This document shows, in pieces, positions 24,801-38,100 of a stretch of DNA of 64,000 bases. The notes under the pieces are model-generated. The model worked only from the letters and a program-made list of their open reading frames with translations. It was not told where the DNA came from and did not search any database. Source of the stretch: Apostichopus japonicus (lineage: Eukaryota > Echinodermata > Holothuroidea > Aspidochirotida > Stichopodidae); contig NC_092582.1 in the NCBI RefSeq assembly GCF_037975245.1, forward strand, positions 18,502,577 to 18,566,576, read 5' to 3'. A program made the translations under genes and the position numbers. Numbering within the stretch: the stretch's first letter is position 1; each line of letters opens with the position of its first letter.

Positions 24801-27800
24801 TCCGTCCTCCAGACCGGGGGGACAAGCCTGAAGACAACGGAACGAGCCGATGGTGTTCCTGCATCGGTCAGAAGGCAAGCAACCGCCGTTACTGATTTGG
24901 CATTCGTCAATGTCTAGAAGCAATTTAATTTGAAAAGCAGACTAGAGAGCAAAAGCGCAAAACATTGAAACCAACGGAGAAAAACATGGGTATTAGTCGC
25001 AAGCTAACAAAAGCACATTAACATACAAACATAAGCATTATTACTCATAAATCGATGCCTGAACTTAACCACCGCCCTCTCTTGACGCTGTGTCAAGTGA
25101 TTTTCATTCAAGGTAACCAAGATTTGTTCCCAAGTGTCTGGGGTGAGATGGATAAATTTTAATAATGATGATCAATATATTGTTTGAGATAAATGTATAA
25201 TAAAGGGAAAGTATGTTTTTAGGGCATTTAATATGATTTATTTTAGACAGGTTTTTTTTTTTAAGGAGTAATTGTAGGTCTGAAGTTTGGTCAGAGCATT
25301 AAAAAATTGAAATTTTTTGAAGTTTTTCTTTGGGGATTATCAAATATTTTGTAAAAATTAAAGCTGAATTTCCTTACGCCAAGTAAGGAGCCAAAAAAAT
25401 ATATTTATTTCAATCCTTGTATAGAACAAGAAAGTTAATAGCAAAAGCCATTGTCTAAAAAAAACCAAGAGATGCAGGTCAGTCTAGTTTAGAATTGGAT
25501 TTTGGTTTTACTCATTTCTCAGATTCTTCTCATTGATCATGCCTAACTTTTGTGATTATTGTGCAATTACGGGACAGGCATGTTCTAATCACCCCCTTGT
25601 CTCCCCACTCAACTCCTCCCCCACAGCCTTCATTTCCTGATGTTAAAAGACGATACACATAAAACTGCAAGCACATGGGCCCTAACATATCGGCAAAATA
25701 GACTGTTGATCCTCCTGCGTAGAGAATAATGCTATTTCAAAACTTCTCTACATTTTCAGGTTAACGTGTACTTCCGACGAAAGCCTGCACACTTTCAAAC
25801 ATTCAATAGCTGTTACAGCTGCTAACCATACGCATGTTAATTGGACAATTCCTGTTTTATGTTAGTCTGTGAACCCTTTAATATCCTACACATGTAAAAA
25901 CAACACAAAAGATTTGTTAAGTCATTGCAAAGCAACAAAGAAAAATAACAAAAACAATGTTAGTTGAAAAGCACCCCATCCTTGAGTGATATCCTGCTCA
26001 TGAGCTCACCAGACATCTACCTATCTACGTGCTCATGGGCTCACCAGACGTCTACCTATCTACGTGCTCATGGGCTCACCAGACGTCTACCTATCTACGT
26101 GCTCATGGGCTCACCAGACATCTACAGGTCTATCTACGTGCTCATGGGCTCACCAGACCTCTACCTATCTATGTGCTCATGGGCTCACCAGACATCTACC
26201 TATCTACGTGCTAATGGGCTCACCAGACATCTATCTACGTGCTCATGGGCTCACCAGACGTCTACCTATCTACGTGCTCATGGGCTCACCAGACGTCTAC
26301 CTATCTACGTGCTCATGGGCTCACCAGACGTCTACCTATCTACGTGCTCATGGGCTCACCAGACGTCTACAGGTCTATCTATGTGCTCATGGGCTTACCA
26401 GACGTCTACCTATCTACATGCTCATGGGCTCACCAGACATCTAACTATCTACGTGCTCATGGGCTCACCAGACATCTATCTACGTGCTCATGGGCTCACC
26501 AGGCGTCTACCTATCTACGTGCTCATGGGCTCACCAGACATCTACCTATCTATCTTCAATTTGCTACAACATTTCATCGTTATGAAGAAATTACAATGTC
26601 ACATAGTGTGACCACTGCCAGACTCTTTTAGCAAATTGGCTGCTATTGCATTCCACCTCACATTCCCACAAAAGGGAACGAAATGGATTAAGTTTCACCC
26701 GAAACTGACAATTTTAAAACTATCCCACTTCCACTGAATACTTTGCTTTGTATGTTAAACCATGAGCATTAGTTAGTCAGCCATGAGCAGGATCACTTTC
26801 GCTAAAAGCAGATCAAACAAAGTTAAAACCCATTTTGCAGCAAAAAAAATAGAGCAATAAAACATGAAGTTATTTCACTATTTAGTATTTTACCTATACA
26901 GTTTTCTTGATCCAAGGCACGTTTCCAGCCACTCGGACAGGTACAGACATAACCGCCCGGATAGTTGGAGCAGCCGTGGGAGCAAGCACCGTTTTCACAC
27001 TCGTCGACGTCTGTAAGAACGGGGAAAATGATTTTTTTTCGCGTCAAAATCGCAATTTCGGCAAGGCGGTCAGAGGATGGCAAAAATTCTTCGGGGAATG
27101 TTAATTACTTCTGTGTTTGGAATACACGAATGTGAAAAGATTTAATTTAAGAACATCGCGGATCAACGTCCTCTTCCAAAGCTTGGCTGAAGCGACACAA
27201 GGTCGTAACCCCTACTCGTTAGACCCAAATATGGAGCAGAAAAAATTCAATTTTAATGGAGATTTCAAGACTTATGGAAAAACAACTTACCCCTACAGTA
27301 TGGACCGGACAAATCCAAGGTGAATCCAGCTGGACATTGGTTACTAGGGTTACCTGTAGAGAGAGAAAAAAAACACAGAATGTCACAAAAAGTAGGACGT
27401 TAGGATGCAGGGGGGGGCGGGGGGCTGCAGCCTCTGTTGTGCTCCACATATTCAAACAATAGGGCACCGCAGGTTCGGCAGAGATACTTCCTACCGTATG
27501 ATATCGATTCGTTACAGCTGACCATGAATTTTTGCAGTTAAATGCAACTTTCCTTTTTTGCCTAAAAGTTACCTGAAAGGCACTACCCATTTTTCCAATT
27601 TTTGAAAAAAATTTGAAGTTCCAATCCAAGGTTTGCACCGAGGTGGACCAATTGACAGAGTTATACGACTAACACACACAAATGGATCTAGTGGGCAGCA
27701 CATATAGCTTGTACACGATAGGTGGGCAATCAACACATAAGGAACCTACTCCTGTGAGTGATAGCAATCTGTCATTACTTTTAAGAAAATATCAAATTTA

Positions 27801-29117
27801 GAGCCAAAAATAGCCTCTCCATTTCAGTTGTCTGTCCATGTGTCTCGCTCGGTTGGTTTCGAGTCCAGTCAGCCTCTGAGGAAGATCCTGCTAGGATCGA
27901 AACGTCGGGCCCTCTGAGTTTCTAGACATTTACCTAAACAGGCCTATTTGCATTTTGATAAGCAGTCTGGTTAAAGGTCTCTTCTCTCTTACTTTTTATA
28001 AATCAAAGATCCCCAAATTCTAACTGTGTTTTGCCCATCTGTTCTGTTAAATAACATACCACAAGTAGGCTAAAGTACAAACTCCCAAAAATTATGCATG
28101 ATTACATGTTGTTTTCACCCCTCGCCATAAGATCTACTTTTTTAAACTACTTTTTTTAACTTTTTCATCGAGGGCTGGCTGCAACGGCCCTCGGGCCGCA
28201 ATTCATTCGCCCATCTGTGATCTGGGGCAATCTTTTGCGTTGAACAGACAGATTTAGCATGTAGTATGGTCGAGTCACTGTTTTTTGGGAAAAGATTTCC
28301 CTTCCAATCCCTTCTTTCCTCACCTTTACTGACGTACACTCTCAGGCCGTAACGGATGGCCTGTTCGCCCACGTGGTAGTCCATCTGGAAGGGCTCGTTC
28401 GAAACGCTCTGGACCAGATACGGCATTCTCCTTTCGTTCTGGTAGTTTATCGTGGCGTTCCAGGCTACGGGTAACGCCTGGTTGTTCACCAGGATCATCT
28501 TACTGGTGTAGCCGTAGAGCTTGCCACGTCCGATCTGGATGAAGCTCTCCTTATGGTTCAAGACTTGAATATCGTCCTGGCTGGTGAATTCGGGGGTCTC
28601 CCCATCGACCACGATGTGCACTTGAAGGGTTCCATTTCTGTCCACACCAGTGCTACTGATTGTCATTTTCACCTTCTCCCCTAAAAAAAAAAAAAACGAG
28701 AAAATAACCATTCAACTTTGGTCTTGCCCTCTTTAAATGAGTCTACCTCCTCGGTTTTTGATACATATTTCCAACATGAATCAAAGATATGTAATGACAG
28801 CAAGTATATACAACTTAAAGAGGCAGGTCAAGGAAAAACTGAAAATGGGTGAAATTATATCACATGTTTGAACGGCAGCATTGCAGTGCTATCCCAAAAT
28901 ACATTTATACGATCCATCGAAGAATGATATACCGATGAATTTTCACCAGAGGGTAGTTTGACTGATTGATTTATTAGTTGATTAATTGATTTATTTCATA
29001 TCTTTGAATTGATTGCTTTACAACTTTGTTAGTTATTCAACACACCACCCCTGCTGCAACAGACACATACTGATCACCTACATCTAAAAAATATATATCT
29101 ATATATATCTATATATA

Positions 29118-29151
<34 letters not shown>

Positions 29152-32100
29152 CATATTCCAGCACTGCATCACATTTTTGAAAGCTGTATTTCAACTACTG
29201 ATTTAATTTTAACAATGTCAATAAATAATGGAAGTTTTCTCCCACCCTGGTACAAAGAACGCTTGTTTGCGATGCAAACTATCGGTCAAGTATAATGCAC
29301 CAAAGGCTAGTTGACTGATTAACTTCAAAATTCATTTATTGATCAATAGCTTGACTAACAACCATAATTTTAGCCATGTACTGCAAACATAATCATTGAT
29401 TGATTGATTGATCGATATATTGATTAATCTACAAATTTGTTTCATTGATAACTCTGTAAGACTATAGCATTATACATCCTATCCTTTCACTAACCTGATG
29501 CAAAGGGCACCTCTTGATCACTGGTATACAAGCCATCTGTTATGCAAAGCGCATGCACTGCACCAATGACTGACTGATTGAATTATTGATTGATTAGCTT
29601 ACTAATTGATTCATCAATAATTCTGTAAGACTACAGCATTTTGTTTGTTAAATTTCAATTCTTAAACATACCTGATGCAAAAGACACCTCCTGAGCACTG
29701 GTATACATTCCATCTGTTAAAGTGTACCCATTGAAGGCACCGTTCACCTCAAAAGCGCTTGTCCAGTAAGCCGGCGAAAGCAATGACATCAAACTTTGGA
29801 AGGCATAAACTGCAAATATGAGGGAGTTGATGAAATCGATGAATGGTCATAAAAACCAACCAACAGTAATATCAGTGAGAGGAGAAAGCAACGACATTAA
29901 ACTTTGGAAGGCATAAACTGCAAGTCTGAGAGAGTTGATGACCTCGATGAAAGGTCATATAAACCAACCAATCAGAGGGAAGACGCTGTACAGATCCCGA
30001 GGTCTAACAGGAAGATGATTGGAGAGCTGCAGCATCCTGCAGCCTCCGCAGGCTCACACAATAGACACACTGCTGGTCAGTAGAGATTGCTTGATATCCA
30101 TTCATCCTAGCTGGGCAGGACTTTGCAGCTGCTGCAGTTTTCCTTTTGACAGGGGTGCCTCACGAACATAACCATAAATACGCATTTATTTTAACAAAAG
30201 ACCCTTCAACCTCCAACTGAAGAAACACATTTAATGACATCTTTGGAACATTTTTATAGAAGGTGGTTTCTCACCACTTTCTTGGCTCACTTCAATCATC
30301 AGTTTCTGCTTTGAGGAGAGGATGAGGGTGTGGATAAAGGTGGGGGCAGAGGCGGGGATTAGGTCGGGGTTGGGAGGGGGAGCCAGGGAAAGGAATCCTA
30401 TACCACTGTTTCCATCCACAGCGTTAAAATGTTATGACTGTTCAATGATTACCATATACTAATGCATTCAAGAATGAGCACCAAAATAAGTCGTCAAAGT
30501 CTCAATTTACAGCAAAATAAAACATTGAAAAAAAAAAAAAAAATTTTAATTAAAAAGGAACATAACAAAAAGTTTGTATACAATGGTCGGAATAACTGAT
30601 AAATCAAGTAAAATTCATCACGCTTAGATGTTAATAATACTGTTAATTTTCCTCACCTGCTGAATTAGGGATATTGTGCACACGGGCCACCACTCGTGTG
30701 TTCCCGTCTTGTTCATTGGAAATGTTGACCATCATGATACCATCGCCGAACAGAACCCCGTTTAGGTTACCGATGACCCGGGCAAAGACACGCTGAGGTC
30801 CGACTGGGAAACAAAATAACGATGACATAGATGTGGGTTTTTTGGTGATATCATTGATAGGGGTGAGGGTATGGGGGGGTGTGTGATGCAAACCTGGCAA
30901 ATTGGCAGAGATTTTCATGTTTGACCCATGACCTCATTATTATTCATGAGATGAGCACCAAAATCAATAGGATTCATCTACTCACTATGGCGCATCTATG
31001 TACGAAGTATGATTTCAATCCAACTTGTGTTTACAAGCTATTTTTAGTGAAAATCAACTTAAGCTCCGCCCCCTAATAAATATGCATCATATCAAAATGA
31101 ACATGATAATGAACCTCCGAAAATTGCCACCACCACGGATAGGGGAAGAAAACTTGCTGCTGCTGCATGTACGCAGATCTCACTCACCCATGCAGTCTGG
31201 GACATCGCACCTCCTGATGAGATCCGAGTCTCCCACGCACTGCTGGCCGTTATTCCGAGGGGTGGGGTTATTGCACGTCCTGTTCCTTCGACTGATACTC
31301 TCCCCGCAGGTGGCCGAGCACTCGCTCCAGCTGGACCACGCTCCCCAGTTACCATCGGCTACGGAGGATGAAAAGACGAACGCACGACGATAACCAAATA
31401 GAGTTCGAATAAATCATTTATAATACACAAAATACAAAGAAAAAAAAGGAAAAAAAATTCAAAATTCATAATGTCTAGTTGGGTTAGAAAAGGATGCACC
31501 AGTGTATAGTTTAAATGATGAAGGAAAAGAAGAAGGCACAACAATTAGATAAGAAAGACCGAAGACGGTAAAAAAAAAAAATTTGAAGCTGGTTTTCTCC
31601 GTAAGGACACCAGTATTTGGAGACTGATCATATCCCAACGGCTTCCAAAGGTTAGATTGTTGAGACCATTTTCATTCTTTGCTAGCATGTTGCTGACGAA
31701 AAATCATCCTACAAATGTTAGAGGTCAACTGTGTATTCCAAGACTGAATCAATTCCTGAATCAATCCATGCCTCAATTTACATCAAAACACACGAGTAGA
31801 CTTTTCTTGTCTGGGAACAGTAAGCATTGACCTGTCTTTGTTGCCAGGTTTTTGTGTTAAAGTGTTAAAGGTTGCAGACTACAGAATATTACTCCAAGGA
31901 AAATGTAAAGGAAGGCAGACAAAAGCTGCACAACATCTAAAAGGTTGGCCTTGTAGATCCTGTCCTGGACTCAACGTGAAGGGCAATACTACAGAAAAGA
32001 AGAGGACTTACTTGAGCATGGTCGGTCATGGTTGCAGGTCCTCTGTTCCCTGCTTCTTCCGGGACACTGCCTGCCATTGTGATGCGGCTCGGGGTTATTG

Positions 32101-35100
32101 CAGGACCGGTAGCGCTCTTGGAAGCCCCCATCACAGGTGGCTGAGCAAATACTCCAAGGTCCCCAGTCTGACCAGCTACCATGGACTATGAAAGAAATGT
32201 AATAGATCATGATCATGATCACCAGCATCATTATCAACACCATCATCATCACCACCATCATCATCACCACCACCACCATCACCACAATCATCATTATCAT
32301 CACCATCATCATTATCATCATCACCATCACCACTACCATCACCACCACCATCATCATCACCACAATCATCATCACCCACCACCACCATCACCATCACCAC
32401 CAATGCCATCATCATCATCACCACCATCATCATCACCATCATCACCACCACCATATTCATCACCACCCTCATCACCATCACCATCACCATCACCACCACC
32501 ACCACCACTACCTCCACCATCATCATCACCATCACCAAAACCATCACCATCACCACCATCATCATCATCACCGTGGAAATAAACAACTTTTTAAACAAAA
32601 CAACAGAGGGAGAAAATTGGACACCCAACTAAGCATGCTTCCCATTATTTAACTTTTTGCAACTAAAACCCTGAATGGTACAACAGTATGCCATATCAGT
32701 ATGCCTCAGCTAAAGCCACATTGTTGAAAACTTAGGACTCGATGTTGTTCGTATTTTGGGTTACAAAAAGGAGTAGAAGAGTTACATGAAGCCAGTTTTA
32801 TGTTGTTATTATTTTTCCGTTAAACATTTCTTCAAGACGTCTCACATTACAGAGATGGTGAATCCAAAGTAGACACTGCGATGGAAGACTGGACCACTTC
32901 AAGCACACACTTATTTCCCCTCCACCCCCTCCTCTATCCAACCTCCACCCCCCTCCCCACAGGCTCAAGATGAACTGGGGAGATTAGTTTGAAAAACAGT
33001 CATTAAACACTTACCCGTTGCACATAATCATAAAGACAAATCAATACTGTTACCTCCTTTCGACCACCCTAAACAGATTGTTATTTTCTGTACCGTGACA
33101 AAGATTTTGTCACGGTACAGAAAATAACAATCTGTTTAACATCCAGCTGTTTTTAACAGGGTATCTTTCTTTTATTCAGCTTTATGAGCAAATTCAAATA
33201 ATAAAGTTAGATCTGTTTCACAGACTGCATTGTAAAGTGACTCACTTGGGCAAGGCTCTGGCATACACACTAGACGGTCCCTGGTCTGGCCGAGGCAGTT
33301 GGCCCCACCAAACGCAGGAGCGGGACTAGAACAGGTCCGGGTCCGTGTTTTGATGCCACCGCCACAGGAACTCGAACAGGTGGACCAATCGGACCACTGG
33401 CTGAACCCTCCGTTTACTAGAGGAAGGAAAAACAAACCCGAAACAATTGTTAGTCTTTCATAAAATCATACAACTTAAATGTATCAATGCAATGAATGGA
33501 ATTTGCCAAACACCACCCTACAAATGCAAACAGAGAGATGTCGAGGTGACTGTGCAGTTTTCAATGCGCCTCTTTTTCAATACCAGGCTGCTGGAGTCAA
33601 TACTTTAACTTGTAACACAGGGCAACTGGACTATTCCACTGGTGAACATCACAGAGTAGTCCATACCACCGCACTAACACTAAATCAAGTACATAGGTCT
33701 GATGGGAAATACAGAAAATTAGCACACAACTCCTACAACCTATATTTGTGTCTTGATTCCAAAGTTTAGCCAACGCCCTTCCCCCCCCCCTTCCCCCTTC
33801 GGCCGGTACAAAGTGGGGAAAAGCCATTCCTATCAACTTATTCGCCTGCAGCTGAATTCGCCCACTACTTATTGATCCGTTACAATTTCAAATACAAACT
33901 TTTGTTTGTTACACATAAGGGACCCATGACATCGATCTCATCGCCCTCCCCCCACCCCATAGAAATTGAGACTATACACGAACAGCAAATGTTGTGATTT
34001 CCCTCACGGTATTCCTCGACTTCACTTACCTGGACACTCCGTATGTCTACACATTCTCTCCTCAAAGCCGAAGCCCTCGCAAGCTTGCCCGCCGTGTCTC
34101 GGAGCTGGACTGTCGCAGCGACGGACCCGTTGCTGCACGCCTTCCCCGCAGGTCTTGGAGCACGGCCGCCACGCATGCCACTGTCCCCATTGTCCGTCCT
34201 CTATTAGAGGGAAGCGAGAATGAAAATGAAAGTAAACCATAGAGTATATATATATATGTCACAAAATTTTTCATCGTGTCCTAGACCGTTACCAGAGAGA
34301 GAGGTAGGCTTATCTCTGGCTATAATAGTATTGATCATGCAGCATACAGAATCTATGTGGTTCATTTCAAAAGCGTTTGACCTTTCTGCCAAATTTTGCC
34401 TCAAATAATTAATTTGCTATTCCAATATTGTTCCATACTACTATGTAACTATAAAGACTATATTAAGGTTTTTTGCTTCTTTTTTTTTACCTCCTAGCTG
34501 TTTGCACTACTCTTACAGGTGTTGAACATCTCACAAAAGAAAAAAAAAATAGTCTATCAACATTCTTAACAAATATCAATACGTAACCAAAGATATTCAA
34601 TGCATACGCATGTATACCTGGCCTAGCCTACTCTGCATTTTAACCTCTGGGCTAGTGCCAATATTATTCTCTTTAAGAAACAATGCACTGGTCATCTGAG
34701 GTGGACGGAAAAAACGGATGGAGTATGCTTTCTATACTAGTTATATTGTCACATTATTACAACGCATTTTCCATTTTGCAATTAAAGCGCTTTTAAAATT
34801 TAACATTTTTCACATATATATATATATTTTAAATTTTAAGAATTTGTTTGTATGTGTTTCGATTTCCCATTTGCAGTTTTTATACAATTTATTGTCAGAT
34901 TGTATATAACAAATTTTCTACCCTTTTTATACCTTACATTATCGATTTATATATTTGTATATCATGTTTGTTTGTATTTTACTGTAAAGTGCGCCTTAGA
35001 GCAATTTCTGATTGGATAAGTCGCTACAGAAATTTTGTAAAATAAATAAATGTGTGGCAGTGTCTGAATAAATGTTTTGGGTATAGAATTGTCACATCTG

Positions 35101-38100
35101 TGTGGATTTATAAGCTAGTCAAACTCACCGGGACAAGGCGCCAAGTTACAACCGGCTCGACTGGTGTTGAGGCCGATACAAGGTCTGCCACCATACTGAG
35201 GTGGGGGGTTGTTGCAAGAACGATGTCTGAACTTTTCACCCGATCCGCATGTCACCGAGCACGGACCCCACTCTGCCCAATCGCTGTAGGCACCGTCGAC
35301 TATTGATGGGGGGTAAAAACAAATAAATAAAATAAGCGGCGATCACTGAAATGATCTCACTTGAAGCTAGGTCAAAACAATGTCCTGGTATCGTTTGAAG
35401 AAAGGTGTCAAGCAAATCTTCAAATGTGGCTTTGGTGTTAAGTCAAATACTTGAAATGTGATAGATCAATTTTGTTAGGTTTTAGACTGATTTAATTCAA
35501 ATTTTGGGGGGTTTTAATGATATGCAAGGATAATACTGAGGTCACATTCAAGACAACACTTCAATTTCTAGCTTTCTTAATCTTTCTTTCCTTTTGACTC
35601 AGTTTTCAGTTGTAGATTTTTACATACAGCTGCCGATAGGAAAAGGAAAGAAACGCTGATACCGTCTGTTAGAACTGATAATAACTAGATTTAATCTAGT
35701 TATTATTGAGCAATGGTACATTTGCTTACTCCTTTGCTTGTTACATTGGTTTTTCTGTTATTTCATGCTTGTAAGCCATACTGAGATGTTATACTGTGTA
35801 ATGCCTTTGATAAGAATACATTTACATTACATTACATCGTTACATGAAACTATAATAACTTTTACATGGTCATAACAAAGTTCGACCAAAAAGAAAGAAA
35901 AAAAAGAGAAAAAAAACAGATATATTTGAACAAAGTTATCAAAAAACGGACAGATCTGAAATCTTACTGGGGCACATGGCGAGTTCGCAGGATCGGCTGT
36001 CTGTGGATGGACCAGAACACTGTCGTCCGCCGTTAGCCGGTTCGGGATTGTTACAGAATCTGTGTCGTCTCTCCAAGCCGGCTCCACACGTGGCATCACA
36101 TTGCTCCCAATCCGTCCAGCGGGACCAAGCTCCGTGTACTAGATCAGATAGGACACAAGACATATGCGATTGGCATCAATTGGTACAGTAAAGGATACGC
36201 CAAAAACCACATACGAAACGGGTCTTACCCTAACACTCAGTGTGACAAGAGGTATGTGAGCTGTGATGTATATTGAATGGTTTATAAACACGAGGTAAGC
36301 TTGAGATATGAAGGTCTGATGTGGGTGGATGGGGGGGGGGGCTTCAGGAAGCTACAGCCCTGGGGTCCAGGGTCAATTGGGGGCCTGGGAAATATGATAT
36401 GAAGTGAAACAAAATGTTCTCCTTTTTCATGATATGCTTAACGAAAAATGAAGGCGTCGAAGAGGGGGGCTGGGTGGGGTTGGGTGCAAACAATTTTCCC
36501 TAGTTCTCGATACTGGGAACCTGCTCCGGAGGGTAAAATAGTTTCCTCTTTCCAAGCATGGTCTATACCATTAGTGTGGAGGTGGTTGGAGGGGGGGGGG
36601 GGGGTAGCAACAAGGCAGTCTCTACATTTGAAATTCAAGATCTGATCTGATTCTTGTTACACACACAATTAGTAGTTGTTACAGTTGTAGTACCCCATGA
36701 CCAAAAAAACATAAAACAAATGCTATTTCTCTGTCTCCCTTTCTTTGAACAAAAAAAACAGCCATCACTATTATTTGGCTACCACATATTCAATTCTCTC
36801 TCTCTCTCTAAGTTATTATCTTTTAACGAGAGTTACCTCTGACGGTCAAGTAAGCTGTGGCCTCTGCCCTTCCTTTGACGTTGAACGCCTCGCAGATGTA
36901 AGCTCCTGTGTCTTGCCTTCTCGAGGTGACGATCAACAACGAGTTGTTACTGAAGATGGTCACGCCGCTGGTCAGTAGGATGTCGTACGACCCCTTGCGC
37001 CACCTGACCACCGGAGCAGGATTACCGGTCACCATGCAATCCAGGAGTACCATTTCACCTTTATCGATGGTCGTGTTCATGGGACCCACCACGATCGACG
37101 GAGCAGCTGAAGGTTAAAGCGTAAGATGAGACTGAGTAAGCATACTGATTCAAAGGAAGCATACAAGGCAAAGGAACCATAACAAAACAATATGTAAGGC
37201 CATGTATATATATCCATCCTCATTGCGGCTGTCTTATGATCCACACAGTGTGTAGATATCTAAATGATACAACTGTCTTATGATCCAATCCTCATTGAGG
37301 CTGTCTTATGATCCACACAGTGTGTAGATATCTAAATGATACAACTGTCTTATGATCCAATCCTCATTGAGGCTGTCTTATGATCCACACAGTGTGTAGA
37401 TATCTAAATGATACAACTGTCTTATGATCCAACATGAGCATCCTCATTTGGGCTGTCTTATGATCCACACAGTGTGTAGATATCTAAATGATACAACTGT
37501 CTTATGATCCAACATGAGCATCCTCATTTGGGCTGTCTTATGATCCACACAGTGTGTAGATATCTAAATGATACAACTGTCTTATGATCCAATCCTCATT
37601 GAGGCTGTCTTATGATCCACACAGTGTGTAGATATCTAAATGATACAACTGTCTTATGATCCAATCCTCATTGAGGCTGTCTTATGATCCACACAGTGTT
37701 CAGATATCTATATGATACAACTGTCTTATGATCCAACATGAGCATCCTCATTGCGGCTGTCTTATGATCCACACAGTGTTTAGATATCTATATGATACAA
37801 CTGTCTTATGATCCAACATGAGCATCCTCATTGCGGCTGTCTTATGATCCACACAGTGTTCAGATATCTATATGATACAACTGTCTTATGATCCAACATG
37901 AGCATCCTCATTGCGGCTGTCTTATGATCCACACAGTGTTTAGATATCTATATGATACAACTGTCTTATGATCCAACATGAGCATCCTCATTGCGGCTGT
38001 CTTATGATCCACACAGTGTTTAGATATCTATATGATACAACTGTCTTATGATCCAACATGAGCATCCTCATTGCGGCTGTCTTATGATCCACACAGTGTT

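Noticed and set aside
32176-32652. Poly-His, poly-Ile/Thr and poly-Met/Val frames
   Set aside because: All come from the CAT/CAC microsatellite.
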